A stretch of 6,697 bases of DNA from Candidatus Heimdallarchaeota archaeon (GCA_016839875.1 JAEOTK010000328.1:1-6697); one strand, 5' to 3'; counted from the stretch's first letter, positions 1 to 6,007 are shown. The notes: a model not told the origin generated them from the sequence alone. Made by a program: numbers and translations.

Positions 1-1217
1 AAAATAATGTAATGGTTACTTGGACTGATTGGACAGATATATATGGAGCAGGTTCTGATGCAGATATCTTTTTCTCATTTCTAAATGCTTCAACATCAGA
101 ATGGTTACCAATGGCACTTGTATCAGAAGTTTCAGGTACATCAAATGATCCAAAAATAGCAATTAGTCTAATAACAGGATATGTTCATATTATATGGAAT
201 GATTACACTGATTTTCTAGGCTGTGGGACTGATTCAGATATATTTCACAGAGTAGCTGATGTTTCTACACTTTCATGGTCTTCTTTGAATGTAATCAGTA
301 CTGAAAGTACTGAAGACTCATTCGACCCTGAGCCTTACTTTGATAATAACGGGAAGTTACATGTTGTTTGGAGTGATCCAACTGATTATCTTGGATCAGG
401 AATTGACGAAGATATTTTCTATAAACAATATGATCCAGCTTTAAGTATTTGGACATCTCCTGAAATAGTGTCCTCAGAAAGTACAGATGATTCAAAATCT
501 CCACAAATTTCAATAGATAACGAGAATACAATTTTTGTCTCATGGCATGATTATACAGATTATGGAGGTTCAGGTCCTGATTTAGATATCTTCTTTAGTT
601 ACAAGGAATCTGGTATAGGCTTATGGAGTACAACTGCTATCCCCTCTTCCTATAGCGATGATCATTCTTTTCGTACTGATTTAGCTTTGGATAGTTTAGG
701 TCATGTTTATACAATTTGGAAAGATAATACTGATGACATTTTAGGTTCTGGAACAGATACAGATATTTTTCTGCGTAAATTTGTTGGAGCTCCTTCAGAA
801 CCTATTTTGAATGATATTTCAGCTAATCCAGCAGTGCTAAATGAGTATGCTGTACACTGGAATGAAGTTTATGGTGCTACAAGTTATCACATATACCGAA
901 GTTCATCTTACATTTGGTCAACTGATGACTTAACTCCTATTATTACTGTAACTGAAAATTCTTATGCAGATAACCTAAATTCAACAGGTGTTTATTATTA
1001 TGGAATAGTTGCAAGTAATGATTATGGAGATAGTGACTTATCAAACATTGAATCAGTTGAAATATTGGAAATAGAAACTGGTGGATTATTTGCTGATTTC
1101 AGTTGGGGCGAAATAATCGTAATAGCAGGAATCGTTGGTGGATTACAAATTATTCTTATTATTACTATGGCAATCTTACTAAAACCTTCAGCAACTCCTA
1201 AGAAAAAGAAAAAATAA
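1..1217 (+). CDS. Surface propeller-FN3-TM protein, 5' truncated by window edge
   Basis: This is the C-terminal two-thirds of a surface-anchored protein. The reading frame is open from the first complete codon at base 3 (Asn-Asn-Val before the Met at 12), so the ATG at 12 is an internal Met inside a repeat unit and not the start. By alignment with the intact paralogue at 2188, about 190 residues (signal peptide and units 1-2) lie upstream of the window. Visible parts are five propeller units (3-785), a fibronectin type III-like domain (about 786-1075, with conserved Trp, a YRSSSYIWS stretch and a YYYGIVASNDYG strand), a transmembrane helix (about 1113-1184) and a Lys-rich tail ending PKKKKK. 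Predicted topology is type I: repeats outside, tail in the cytoplasm. It diverges most from the other two copies. Its role is unknown; adhesion or ligand binding at the cell surface is an inference. Confidence 0.9.
   Translation, partial: NNVMVTWTDWTDIYGAGSDADIFFSFLNASTSEWLPMALVSEVSGTSNDPKIAISLITGYVHIIWNDYTDFLGCGTDSDIFHRVADVSTLSWSSLNVISTESTEDSFDPEPYFDNNGKLHVVWSDPTDYLGSGIDEDIFYKQYDPALSIWTSPEIVSSESTDDSKSPQISIDNENTIFVSWHDYTDYGGSGPDLDIFFSYKESGIGLWSTTAIPSSYSDDHSFRTDLALDSLGHVYTIWKDNTDDILGSGTDTDIFLRKFVGAPSEPILNDISANPAVLNEYAVHWNEVYGATSYHIYRSSSYIWSTDDLTPIITVTENSYADNLNSTGVYYYGIVASNDYGDSDLSNIESVEILEIETGGLFADFSWGEIIVIAGIVGGLQIILIITMAILLKPSATPKKKKK
3..785 (+). repeat. Five tandem propeller units, exact 174-base period
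   Basis: Five copies of a 58-residue unit lie in frame. The Trp codon that marks the core strand (hVxWxDxTD) falls at 21, 195, 369, 543 and 717, exactly 174 bases apart each time. Each unit continues with a GxGxDxDIF loop (for example GAGSDADIFF, GCGTDSDIFH, GSGIDEDIFY) and then a W-containing strand and a hhSxESTxxS stretch. By position-specific matches they correspond to units 3-7 of the intact paralogues: the second visible unit has the ITG before the core strand that is typical of unit 4, and the last has the LDSLG typical of unit 7. Confidence 0.9.
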
Positions 1218-1222
1218 ACTAA

Positions 1223-1242
1223 TCCCTCCTTTCCTTTTTTTC
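1223..1242 (+). terminator. Pyrimidine/T-rich tract after surface gene
   Basis: An uninterrupted pyrimidine run beginning six bases past the stop codon ends in seven consecutive T. No stem-loop precedes it. Archaeal RNA polymerase can terminate at T-rich tracts without a hairpin, and equivalent tracts follow the other two surface genes, which supports this reading. Confidence 0.55.
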
Positions 1243-1249
1243 AGATAAA

Positions 1250-1257
1250 CTAATATT
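1250..1257 (+). promoter_or_regulatory. Possible TATA box for the nucleotidyltransferase gene
   Basis: The AT-rich element ctaatatt is centred about 26 bases upstream of the ATG at 1280, the distance expected if the transcript is leaderless or nearly so. No GGTG or GGAGG motif precedes this ATG, which fits. The match to an archaeal TATA consensus is weak and the whole region is AT-rich, so this is tentative. Confidence 0.3.
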
Positions 1258-1268
1258 CTAGAAATTTC

Positions 1269-1290
1269 TTCTCATCTAGATGGATGAGAA
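1269..1290 (+). other. Perfect inverted repeat enclosing the start codon
   Basis: The 8-base arms ttctcatc (1269-1276) and gatgagaa (1283-1290) are exact reverse complements separated by tagatg, so the ATG at 1280 sits in the loop. A second 10-base perfect palindrome, catctagatg (1273-1282), overlaps it and would pair differently. If the mRNA starts upstream of 1269 this could form a translation-initiation hairpin; as DNA it could be a dyad operator for a repressor. Neither use is shown by the sequence alone. Confidence 0.5.
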
Positions 1291-2128
1291 ATCGGAAGTT
1301 TCTGAAATTCTTTCAAAGCTTAAGGATTGTGTTCTTGAAGATATACTTGACGATGATACACTCTCAATATTACTTGTAGGTTCTTGGGCAGATGGGACTG
1401 CTAAGGAATTGAGTGATATCGATTTGGTTGTTATCAAGAGAGAACAAACTTCATTTATACAAAATAAGAAGTTGGAGTTTCAAGGTAAGATTCTAGATGT
1501 ATGGTTTCATGATGCAGAATATATGTTGAAGGCAATTAATAAGCAAATAGAGAATTTGGGTGACATCTATCAAGCATCACTATATCTCTCTTTTCTACAA
1601 AATTGTAAGGTTTGGTTTGAACGGGATCATTTTATCCAAAATAAAATAGATTTATCCAAAAATTGGAAATGGAAACCTGAACATAGATTATTTGTTAAAA
1701 TGATTGGAAAACCTCCAAAAACCTCATGGGCAAAGAAAGCATATGATGAAAATCTTGAATTACTCTCTCTTTATGAATATAAATTTGATAATGGTCTCCC
1801 TATATCGCACAGATTAAAAGAATATCCAGAGCTCCATCCTGTTATTGAAGAATCTAAAGTGATGGAATTATATGACGCAATTATGTTTCTATATCGAGAA
1901 CAAAGAATAGAAAGAGAATGGACTGAACTTCTAGATGCAAAGAAAGCAATTAAAGAGAAAAATTGGTCAGTTGCATTTGTTTCTCTGAAGGATGTTCTTT
2001 ATTTCTTGCTTAGAAGATATACTTCTCCTCAATCAATCGAATTAAGAGATCCAAGTTTTTGGACTTTTGTTGAAGATAAAATCCTCCTAGCTGAACTTGT
2101 TAAAGCTCTTGAAATTGCATACCTTTAG
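1280..2128 (+). CDS. Polymerase beta-superfamily nucleotidyltransferase
   Basis: A 282-residue soluble protein with no signal peptide or membrane segment. The N-terminal half has the signature of the nucleotidyltransferase fold: GSWADGTAKELSDIDLVV with Gly34-Ser35, then Asp46 and Asp48 as the metal-binding pair, and a third acidic strand LDVWF with Asp73. All three catalytic carboxylates are present, so it is probably active in moving a nucleotide from an NTP to a small molecule, protein or RNA. The rest (about 115-282) looks mostly alpha-helical and is rich in charged and aromatic residues, as in aminoglycoside-type or other stand-alone nucleotidyltransferases, but I do not recognise the subfamily and cannot name a substrate. 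The start is set by a TAG stop directly upstream (1277-1279). The gene lies between surface-protein paralogues with no obvious functional link. No T-rich tract follows its stop, so transcripts may read into the gene at 2188. Confidence 0.88.
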   Translation: MDEKSEVSEILSKLKDCVLEDILDDDTLSILLVGSWADGTAKELSDIDLVVIKREQTSFIQNKKLEFQGKILDVWFHDAEYMLKAINKQIENLGDIYQASLYLSFLQNCKVWFERDHFIQNKIDLSKNWKWKPEHRLFVKMIGKPPKTSWAKKAYDENLELLSLYEYKFDNGLPISHRLKEYPELHPVIEESKVMELYDAIMFLYREQRIEREWTELLDAKKAIKEKNWSVAFVSLKDVLYFLLRRYTSPQSIELRDPSFWTFVEDKILLAELVKALEIAYL

Positions 2129-2144
2129 AAAAAAAATGAAAAAG

Positions 2145-2155
2145 ACTTAAAGATT
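2145..2155 (+). promoter_or_regulatory. TATA-like promoter box of the 2188 surface gene
   Basis: The element acttaaagatt, preceded by an A-rich stretch (tgaaaaag) that could act as a TFB recognition element, is nearly identical to acttatagatt at 4149 in front of the paralogue. Both lie exactly 32 bases before the shared GGTG. Transcription would begin near 2175, giving a leader of about 10-15 bases. The conservation with fixed spacing is the main evidence; another AT box (ctttaaatt at 2161) is nearer but is not conserved. Confidence 0.55.
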
Positions 2156-2176
2156 ATGAACTTTAAATTGATATTT

Positions 2177-2180
2177 GGTG
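2177..2180 (+). promoter_or_regulatory. GGTG ribosome-binding site for TTG start
   Basis: GGTG within atttggtgt, seven bases before TTG at 2188, matches the part of the archaeal 16S rRNA 3' end that pairs with GGTGA-type motifs. The same block occurs before the paralogue's TTG at 4193. It decides the start: TTG with this site, followed at once by a Lys-Arg-Lys signal-peptide n-region, with an in-frame TAA two codons upstream (2182-2184). Confidence 0.7.
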
Positions 2181-2187
2181 TTAATAT

Positions 2188-3978
2188 TTGAAAAGAAAAA
2201 CAAAAATTATTAAGTGTACTTTTTTCTCATTATTTCTTGGATTTTTGATTATTTCTTGTAATTTTGTTTCTGTTGCTAGAATAGAAAATTATACTTCCCA
2301 AAAAAATATAGAATCTAATTCTTCTTGGTTCTGGTCTAATCTTGAAATTCTTTCTGATACTAGCACAGATTGGTCATATTTTCCCTCAATTGCTATTGAT
2401 TCAGAAGATAACATTCATGTTGTATGGCATGATACGACATCCAATTTACTTGGTTCAGGAGTGGATTCAGATATTTTCTACAGATTTTTTGATTCTACTA
2501 CTGAGATTTGGTCATTACTAGAACTAGTATCCTCAGAAAGTGATGGTTCATCTTATGTACCTTATGTAGAAGTTGATTCTTTAGGAAATGTTCATGTTGT
2601 CTGGAGGGATACAACTGACTATTTAGGTGCAGGTTTTGACTACGATGTATTTTATAAAGAAAAACCTGCTGGAGGATCGTGGTCAATAACTTCTGTGATT
2701 TCAACAGATAGTACAACTGGAGTCGATTATCTAACTCTTGAAGTTGACAACAGTGATAATCTTCTTGTTTCGTGGTCTGATTCAACTGATTTTAGTGGAG
2801 CTGGAACTGATGATGATATCTTCTTCAAATTCTACAATTATACTTCTTCAGTTTGGACACCAACAACTCTAGTTTCTATTGAAAGCACTGCTGATTCACT
2901 GTTTTCTGCAATTGATATTAATTCTCTTACAGGAGATGTTCATTTCGTCTGGGATGACGTTACAAACCTTCTTGGCAGTGGTACTGATTTTGACATCTTC
3001 TATCGTACATGGAACATTTTTTCTTCCTCATGGTCTGAATTAGAAATTGTTAGTACTGAAAGTACTGAAAATTCCTTTCAACCCTCACTTAAGCTAGATC
3101 AAAATGGTGATGCTCATGTTGTTTGGTATGACTATACTAGTTATCTTGGTGCTGGTTCTGATACTGATATATTCTACAAGAAACTAGATTCTTCTACTGA
3201 TTCTTGGGGAGTTGCTGAAATTGTTTCAACTGAAAGTACTGGACTTTCTTTTAATCCCCACCTAATCACTGACAGAAACGGATATGTTCTTGTTGCATGG
3301 TATGATAATACTGATTATCAAGGATCAGGCACAAACTATGATATATTCTTCAAATCAAAGAACGCATTTACAAATCTTTGGTCTTTAACTGATGTTGTAT
3401 CCTTAGAGAGTACAGCGCTGGCTAATGTCCCAGATTTAGAATTAGATAGTTTTGGATTTATTTATTGCGTTTGGTCAGATGAAACAAATATTGATGGAGC
3501 AGGAACAGATAAGGATGTCTTCTTTCGAAAACTTGCTGGTACACCTTCTATACCTATCTTATCAACTATAGTACCCAATCCTTCTACTTTAGGTAATGTT
3601 TCTTTGAATTGGAAACATATCTATAGTGCCACTAGTTATGCTATCTATCGCAGTACATCCTACATTTGGTCAGTTGATAACATGGTACCCCTAGCTATTG
3701 TTCCTGAGGATTATTACTTTGACGTAACCAATGAAACAGGTGATTATTACTATGTTGTCTGTGCTCGAAATGAATATGGTAAAAGTGCAATATCTAATGT
3801 CGAACATGTTGAGATTATAGAAGATACTGATGGATTATTCGCATCTTTTGATTTAACTGAAATTCTTATACTAGCTGGAATAGTCTTAGGTTTGCAGATT
3901 ATAGGATCAGCAATTACATATTCTCTTGTAAAGGGCTCTACGAAGACAAAAAGTAAATCTAAGACACGTAAGAAATAA
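2188..3978 (+). CDS. Seven-unit propeller-FN3-TM surface protein, intact
   Basis: A complete 596-residue secreted and membrane-anchored protein starting at TTG. Residues 1-30 form a signal peptide (KRK n-region, hydrophobic core to about 23). It contains a lipobox-like IISC with Cys24, or could be cut after VSVA at residue 30. A short linker with sequons NYT and NSS leads to seven propeller units (47-450), a fibronectin type III-like domain (about 452-545), a membrane helix (about 559-583) and a basic Lys/Arg tail. The unit resembles the repetitive 'GNVHVVWxD' blades of sialidase/BNR-type propellers, but I see neither canonical Asp-boxes (SxDxGxxW) nor a sialidase catalytic set, so a binding role is more likely than an enzymatic one. 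It is a tandem paralogue of the genes at 1 and 4193, sharing a promoter block with the latter. It may also receive read-through from the nucleotidyltransferase gene 59 bases upstream. Ligand and function are unknown. Confidence 0.92.
   Translation: MKRKTKIIKCTFFSLFLGFLIISCNFVSVARIENYTSQKNIESNSSWFWSNLEILSDTSTDWSYFPSIAIDSEDNIHVVWHDTTSNLLGSGVDSDIFYRFFDSTTEIWSLLELVSSESDGSSYVPYVEVDSLGNVHVVWRDTTDYLGAGFDYDVFYKEKPAGGSWSITSVISTDSTTGVDYLTLEVDNSDNLLVSWSDSTDFSGAGTDDDIFFKFYNYTSSVWTPTTLVSIESTADSLFSAIDINSLTGDVHFVWDDVTNLLGSGTDFDIFYRTWNIFSSSWSELEIVSTESTENSFQPSLKLDQNGDAHVVWYDYTSYLGAGSDTDIFYKKLDSSTDSWGVAEIVSTESTGLSFNPHLITDRNGYVLVAWYDNTDYQGSGTNYDIFFKSKNAFTNLWSLTDVVSLESTALANVPDLELDSFGFIYCVWSDETNIDGAGTDKDVFFRKLAGTPSIPILSTIVPNPSTLGNVSLNWKHIYSATSYAIYRSTSYIWSVDNMVPLAIVPEDYYFDVTNETGDYYYVVCARNEYGKSAISNVEHVEIIEDTDGLFASFDLTEILILAGIVLGLQIIGSAITYSLVKGSTKTKSKSKTRKK
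2326..3537 (+). repeat. Seven tandem propeller units (about 58 residues each)
   Basis: Seven units cover residues 47-450. Each begins with a strand such as WSxxEIVSxEST, followed by a PxhxhD turn, a core strand (hHVVWxD), and an Asp/Gly loop GxGxDxD[IV]F[YF]. The core Trp residues are at 80, 139, 196, 255, 313, 371 and 429, spacings 59, 57, 59, 58, 58 and 58. Seven units and this strand pattern predict a closed seven-bladed beta-propeller. The units have diverged at DNA level, with only short exact matches, so amplification is old. The GxGxDxD loop is recognisable in all seven; unit 6 has GSGTNYD, with Asn in place of the first Asp. Confidence 0.88.
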
Positions 3979-4000
3979 CTTTCTTCTTTCTTTTTTCTTT
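3979..4000 (+). terminator. Pyrimidine/T-rich tract after surface gene
   Basis: Immediately after the TAA stop comes a 22-base run of only C and T, containing six consecutive T, with no stem-loop before it. This is a likely hairpin-free archaeal terminator, equivalent to those after the other two surface genes. Confidence 0.6.
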
Positions 4001-4148
4001 AAAATTACTTCTAGTTTTAATACAAATTATACAAATGGTATACTTACTCTATCTAAATCAGATATTAGTTCTTAAGCTAAAGGAAAAATCATCCCTGCTG
4101 AGTCTATAAGAACCTTGAAATAACCTTCTTTAGAAAATCCTTGAAAAA

Positions 4149-4159
4149 ACTTATAGATT
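4149..4159 (+). promoter_or_regulatory. TATA-like promoter box of the 4193 surface gene
   Basis: The element acttatagatt, preceded by ttgaaaaa, matches the box at 2145 in 10 of 11 positions and lies the same 32 bases before GGTG. Transcription would begin near 4179. It follows a terminator-like tract and about 150 noncoding bases, so this gene is probably transcribed on its own. Confidence 0.6.
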
Positions 4160-4180
4160 TCAAAATTCTATCTATTATTT

Positions 4181-4184
4181 GGTG
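4181..4184 (+). promoter_or_regulatory. GGTG ribosome-binding site for TTG start
   Basis: GGTG in atttggtgt, eight bases before TTG at 4193, copies the site before the paralogue at 2188. It supports TTG as the start; the next residues are the Lys-Arg of the signal peptide. Confidence 0.7.
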
Positions 4185-4192
4185 TAAAAACT

Positions 4193-5983
4193 TTGAAAAG
4201 AATATCAAAAATTCTTAAACTCATTATTTCTGCAATTCTTATTGGTTTGATAATTATTTCTTGTAATCTTATATCTCTAGCTGCAGTAGATAATCCCTCT
4301 CCTTTAAACCGTTTGGAAGCCAATTCTAACTGGTTTTGGTCAAACTACAGAATACTCTCAGATACAAGTACTGGAAATGCATATAATCCTGAAATTGCTA
4401 TAGATTCAAATGATAATATTCATGTTGTTTGGGAAGACTCTACTGCTGGTTTGGCTGGATCTGGGGCAGATACAGATGTTTTTTACATGTCTTTTGATTC
4501 TTCTACTGAAACTTGGTCACCATTGGAAGTAGTATCATCAGAAAGTACAAGTGCTTCACTTACAATAGATGTAGTGGTAGATGTTATAGGAAATATACAT
4601 GTTGCATGGATAGATTATACTGATTATTTAGGTGCAGGAACTGATAGGGACGTATTTTATAAGAGAAAAAACGCTGGTGGAACCTGGACAATTACAGAAG
4701 TGATTTCAACAGAGAGCACATCACATGTCTATAGTGAAATAACTATAGATGCTGACATCGATGGAAATATCTATGTCTCATGGGCAGATCCAACTGACAT
4801 ACTAGGATCAGGATCTGATAATGACATTTTCTTAAAATTCTTCAACAATACAGCTTCTACATGGTCTTCCCCGATATTAATCTCTACTGAAAGTACCAGT
4901 AGTTCTTATGATTCTGAAATAGAAGTAAATTCTCTTACAGGAGACATATATTTTGTTTGGGAAGATTGGTCTGATCTTCTTGGTGCTGGAACTGATGGTG
5001 ATGTCTTTTTCCGAAGTTGGAATGTTTTTTCTTCAACTTTATCTGACCTTGAAGTTGTAAATACTTTCAGTACACTAAATGCTTACGATCCTAAACTCGC
5101 ATTAGATCAGAATAATGATTTACACATAGTCTGGGGAGATTATACTGAATATCTTGATGCAGGTACTAACTTAGATATATTCTACAAGAAACTAGAACCC
5201 TCTTCTGGTACTTGGGGTTTTCCTGAGGTTGTTTCAAGTGAGAGTAGATTCAATGCTCTACATCCAGACATAATCAGTGACAATTGTGGGACTTTATTTG
5301 TTACATGGTATGATCAAACAGATTATGCTAGTGCTGATACTGATAATGACATTTTCTTTAAATTCAAAGATCCATACTCAAATCAATGGACTTTGACTAA
5401 TGTTGTGTCTATGGAGAGTGATGACCTTTCCCATCAACCTGAACTAGCATGTGATAGTCTAGGTTTTATTTCTTGCGTTTGGATAGAAGAAGATAATCTT
5501 GATGGCTCTGGATTGGATCCAGATATATGTTATCGTAAATTCGCAGGCACTCCTTCAATACCAATGTTATCACCTATTCTCCCTAATCCTTCCTCTTCTA
5601 GTAATATCTCCTTGAATTGGAATGTAATTCAAAGTGCTGAAGACTACTTAGTTTATCGTGATACCTCTTATATCTGGTCAATTTCAAATCTTGATCCTCT
5701 GACTACAACAACAAATGAATATTATATTGATACAGTAAACGAAACTAAAACTTATTTCTATGTTGTCCTTGCTCAAAATGAATACGGACTTAGTGCAATA
5801 TCTAATGTAGAATATGTTGAGATTAGTGATATTAGAACTGGTATATTCGGGGCTTTAGGTTTAACTGAAATACTTATACTAGCAGGAATAGTTCTAGGCT
5901 TACAGGTTATAGGTTCTGTAATCACTTATTCTCTAGTTAAAGGTTCTGTGCGGAAAAAAGGTAAATCTAAGAAACGTAAGTAA
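4193..5983 (+). CDS. Seven-unit propeller-FN3-TM surface protein, intact paralogue
   Basis: A complete 596-residue protein, the same length as the copy at 2188 and collinear with it throughout. It has a signal peptide (MKRISK n-region, hydrophobic core, IISC with Cys24 at the same position, alternative cleavage near SLAA), the WFWSN entry strand at 47, seven propeller units (47-451), a fibronectin type III-like domain (about 452-546, with YRDTSYIWS and YFYVVLAQNEYG) and a membrane helix within 557-585. The tail is rich in Lys and Arg. The helix is almost identical to the copy at 2188, while the propeller has drifted much more. Some loops are degenerate (DAGTNLD in unit 5, ASADTDND in unit 6, GSGLDPDIC in unit 7). 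The gene ends with two in-frame stops, TAATAA. It has its own promoter block and terminator. A cell-surface binding role is inferred; the ligand is unknown. Confidence 0.92.
   Translation: MKRISKILKLIISAILIGLIIISCNLISLAAVDNPSPLNRLEANSNWFWSNYRILSDTSTGNAYNPEIAIDSNDNIHVVWEDSTAGLAGSGADTDVFYMSFDSSTETWSPLEVVSSESTSASLTIDVVVDVIGNIHVAWIDYTDYLGAGTDRDVFYKRKNAGGTWTITEVISTESTSHVYSEITIDADIDGNIYVSWADPTDILGSGSDNDIFLKFFNNTASTWSSPILISTESTSSSYDSEIEVNSLTGDIYFVWEDWSDLLGAGTDGDVFFRSWNVFSSTLSDLEVVNTFSTLNAYDPKLALDQNNDLHIVWGDYTEYLDAGTNLDIFYKKLEPSSGTWGFPEVVSSESRFNALHPDIISDNCGTLFVTWYDQTDYASADTDNDIFFKFKDPYSNQWTLTNVVSMESDDLSHQPELACDSLGFISCVWIEEDNLDGSGLDPDICYRKFAGTPSIPMLSPILPNPSSSSNISLNWNVIQSAEDYLVYRDTSYIWSISNLDPLTTTTNEYYIDTVNETKTYFYVVLAQNEYGLSAISNVEYVEISDIRTGIFGALGLTEILILAGIVLGLQVIGSVITYSLVKGSVRKKGKSKKRK
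4331..5545 (+). repeat. Seven tandem propeller units, second intact copy
   Basis: Core-strand Trp residues lie at 80, 139, 197, 256, 314, 372 and 430, spacings 59, 58, 59, 58, 58 and 58. This is one residue off the copy at 2188 from unit 3 onward. Each unit matches its positional counterpart best: unit 4 shares NSLTGD before the core strand and unit 7 shares GFI.CVW. The seven units therefore predate duplication of the gene. Confidence 0.88.
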
Positions 5984-5990
5984 TAATTCA

Positions 5991-6007
5991 TTTTTCTTTT
6001 TTTTCTT
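5991..6007 (+). terminator. T-rich tract after surface gene
   Basis: A 17-base run of T broken only by two C, starting seven bases after the stop codon, including eight consecutive T. No hairpin precedes it. It is the third such tract, one after each surface gene, and is consistent with a U-tract archaeal terminator. Confidence 0.6.

Noticed and set aside
297..314. 18-base exact match agtactgaaagtactgaa shared with 3052-3069, as a possible recombination or mobile-element site
   Set aside because: It encodes the same STEST stretch at the same unit boundary in two paralogues and is itself a short internal repeat; common descent explains it.
295..543. Open frame on the minus strand (82 codons) inside the first surface gene
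   Set aside because: It is antisense to conserved repeat units; the translation is low-complexity, rich in Gln, Leu and Tyr, with no domain and no ribosome-binding site.
3..785. Integrin-type FG-GAP calcium repeats or dockerin/EF-hand motifs
   Set aside because: The loop order is GxGxDxD[IV]F and lacks the DxDxDG spacing of EF-hands and FG-GAP calcium loops.
2498..2785. Open frame on the minus strand (95 codons) inside the 2188 gene
   Set aside because: It is antisense to propeller units 2-3. Its composition (many Gln, His and Leu) reflects the complement of the repeat, and nothing in it looks like a protein family.
2326..3537. Catalytic sialidase
   Set aside because: The blades resemble sialidase/BNR-type repeats, but the canonical SxDxGxxW Asp-box and an evident arginine triad with Tyr/Glu nucleophile are not seen. 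A non-enzymatic propeller is the safer reading.
4001..4141. Possible small gene or RNA in the longest gap
   Set aside because: No convincing start with ribosome-binding site, no tRNA-like fold and no strong stem-loop seen; best left as noncoding spacer.
4113..4149. Direct repeat ccttgaaa (4113 and 4139) as a regulatory or CRISPR-like repeat
   Set aside because: Only two short copies 26 bases apart in AT-rich DNA, not present before the paralogue at 2188 and without further units.
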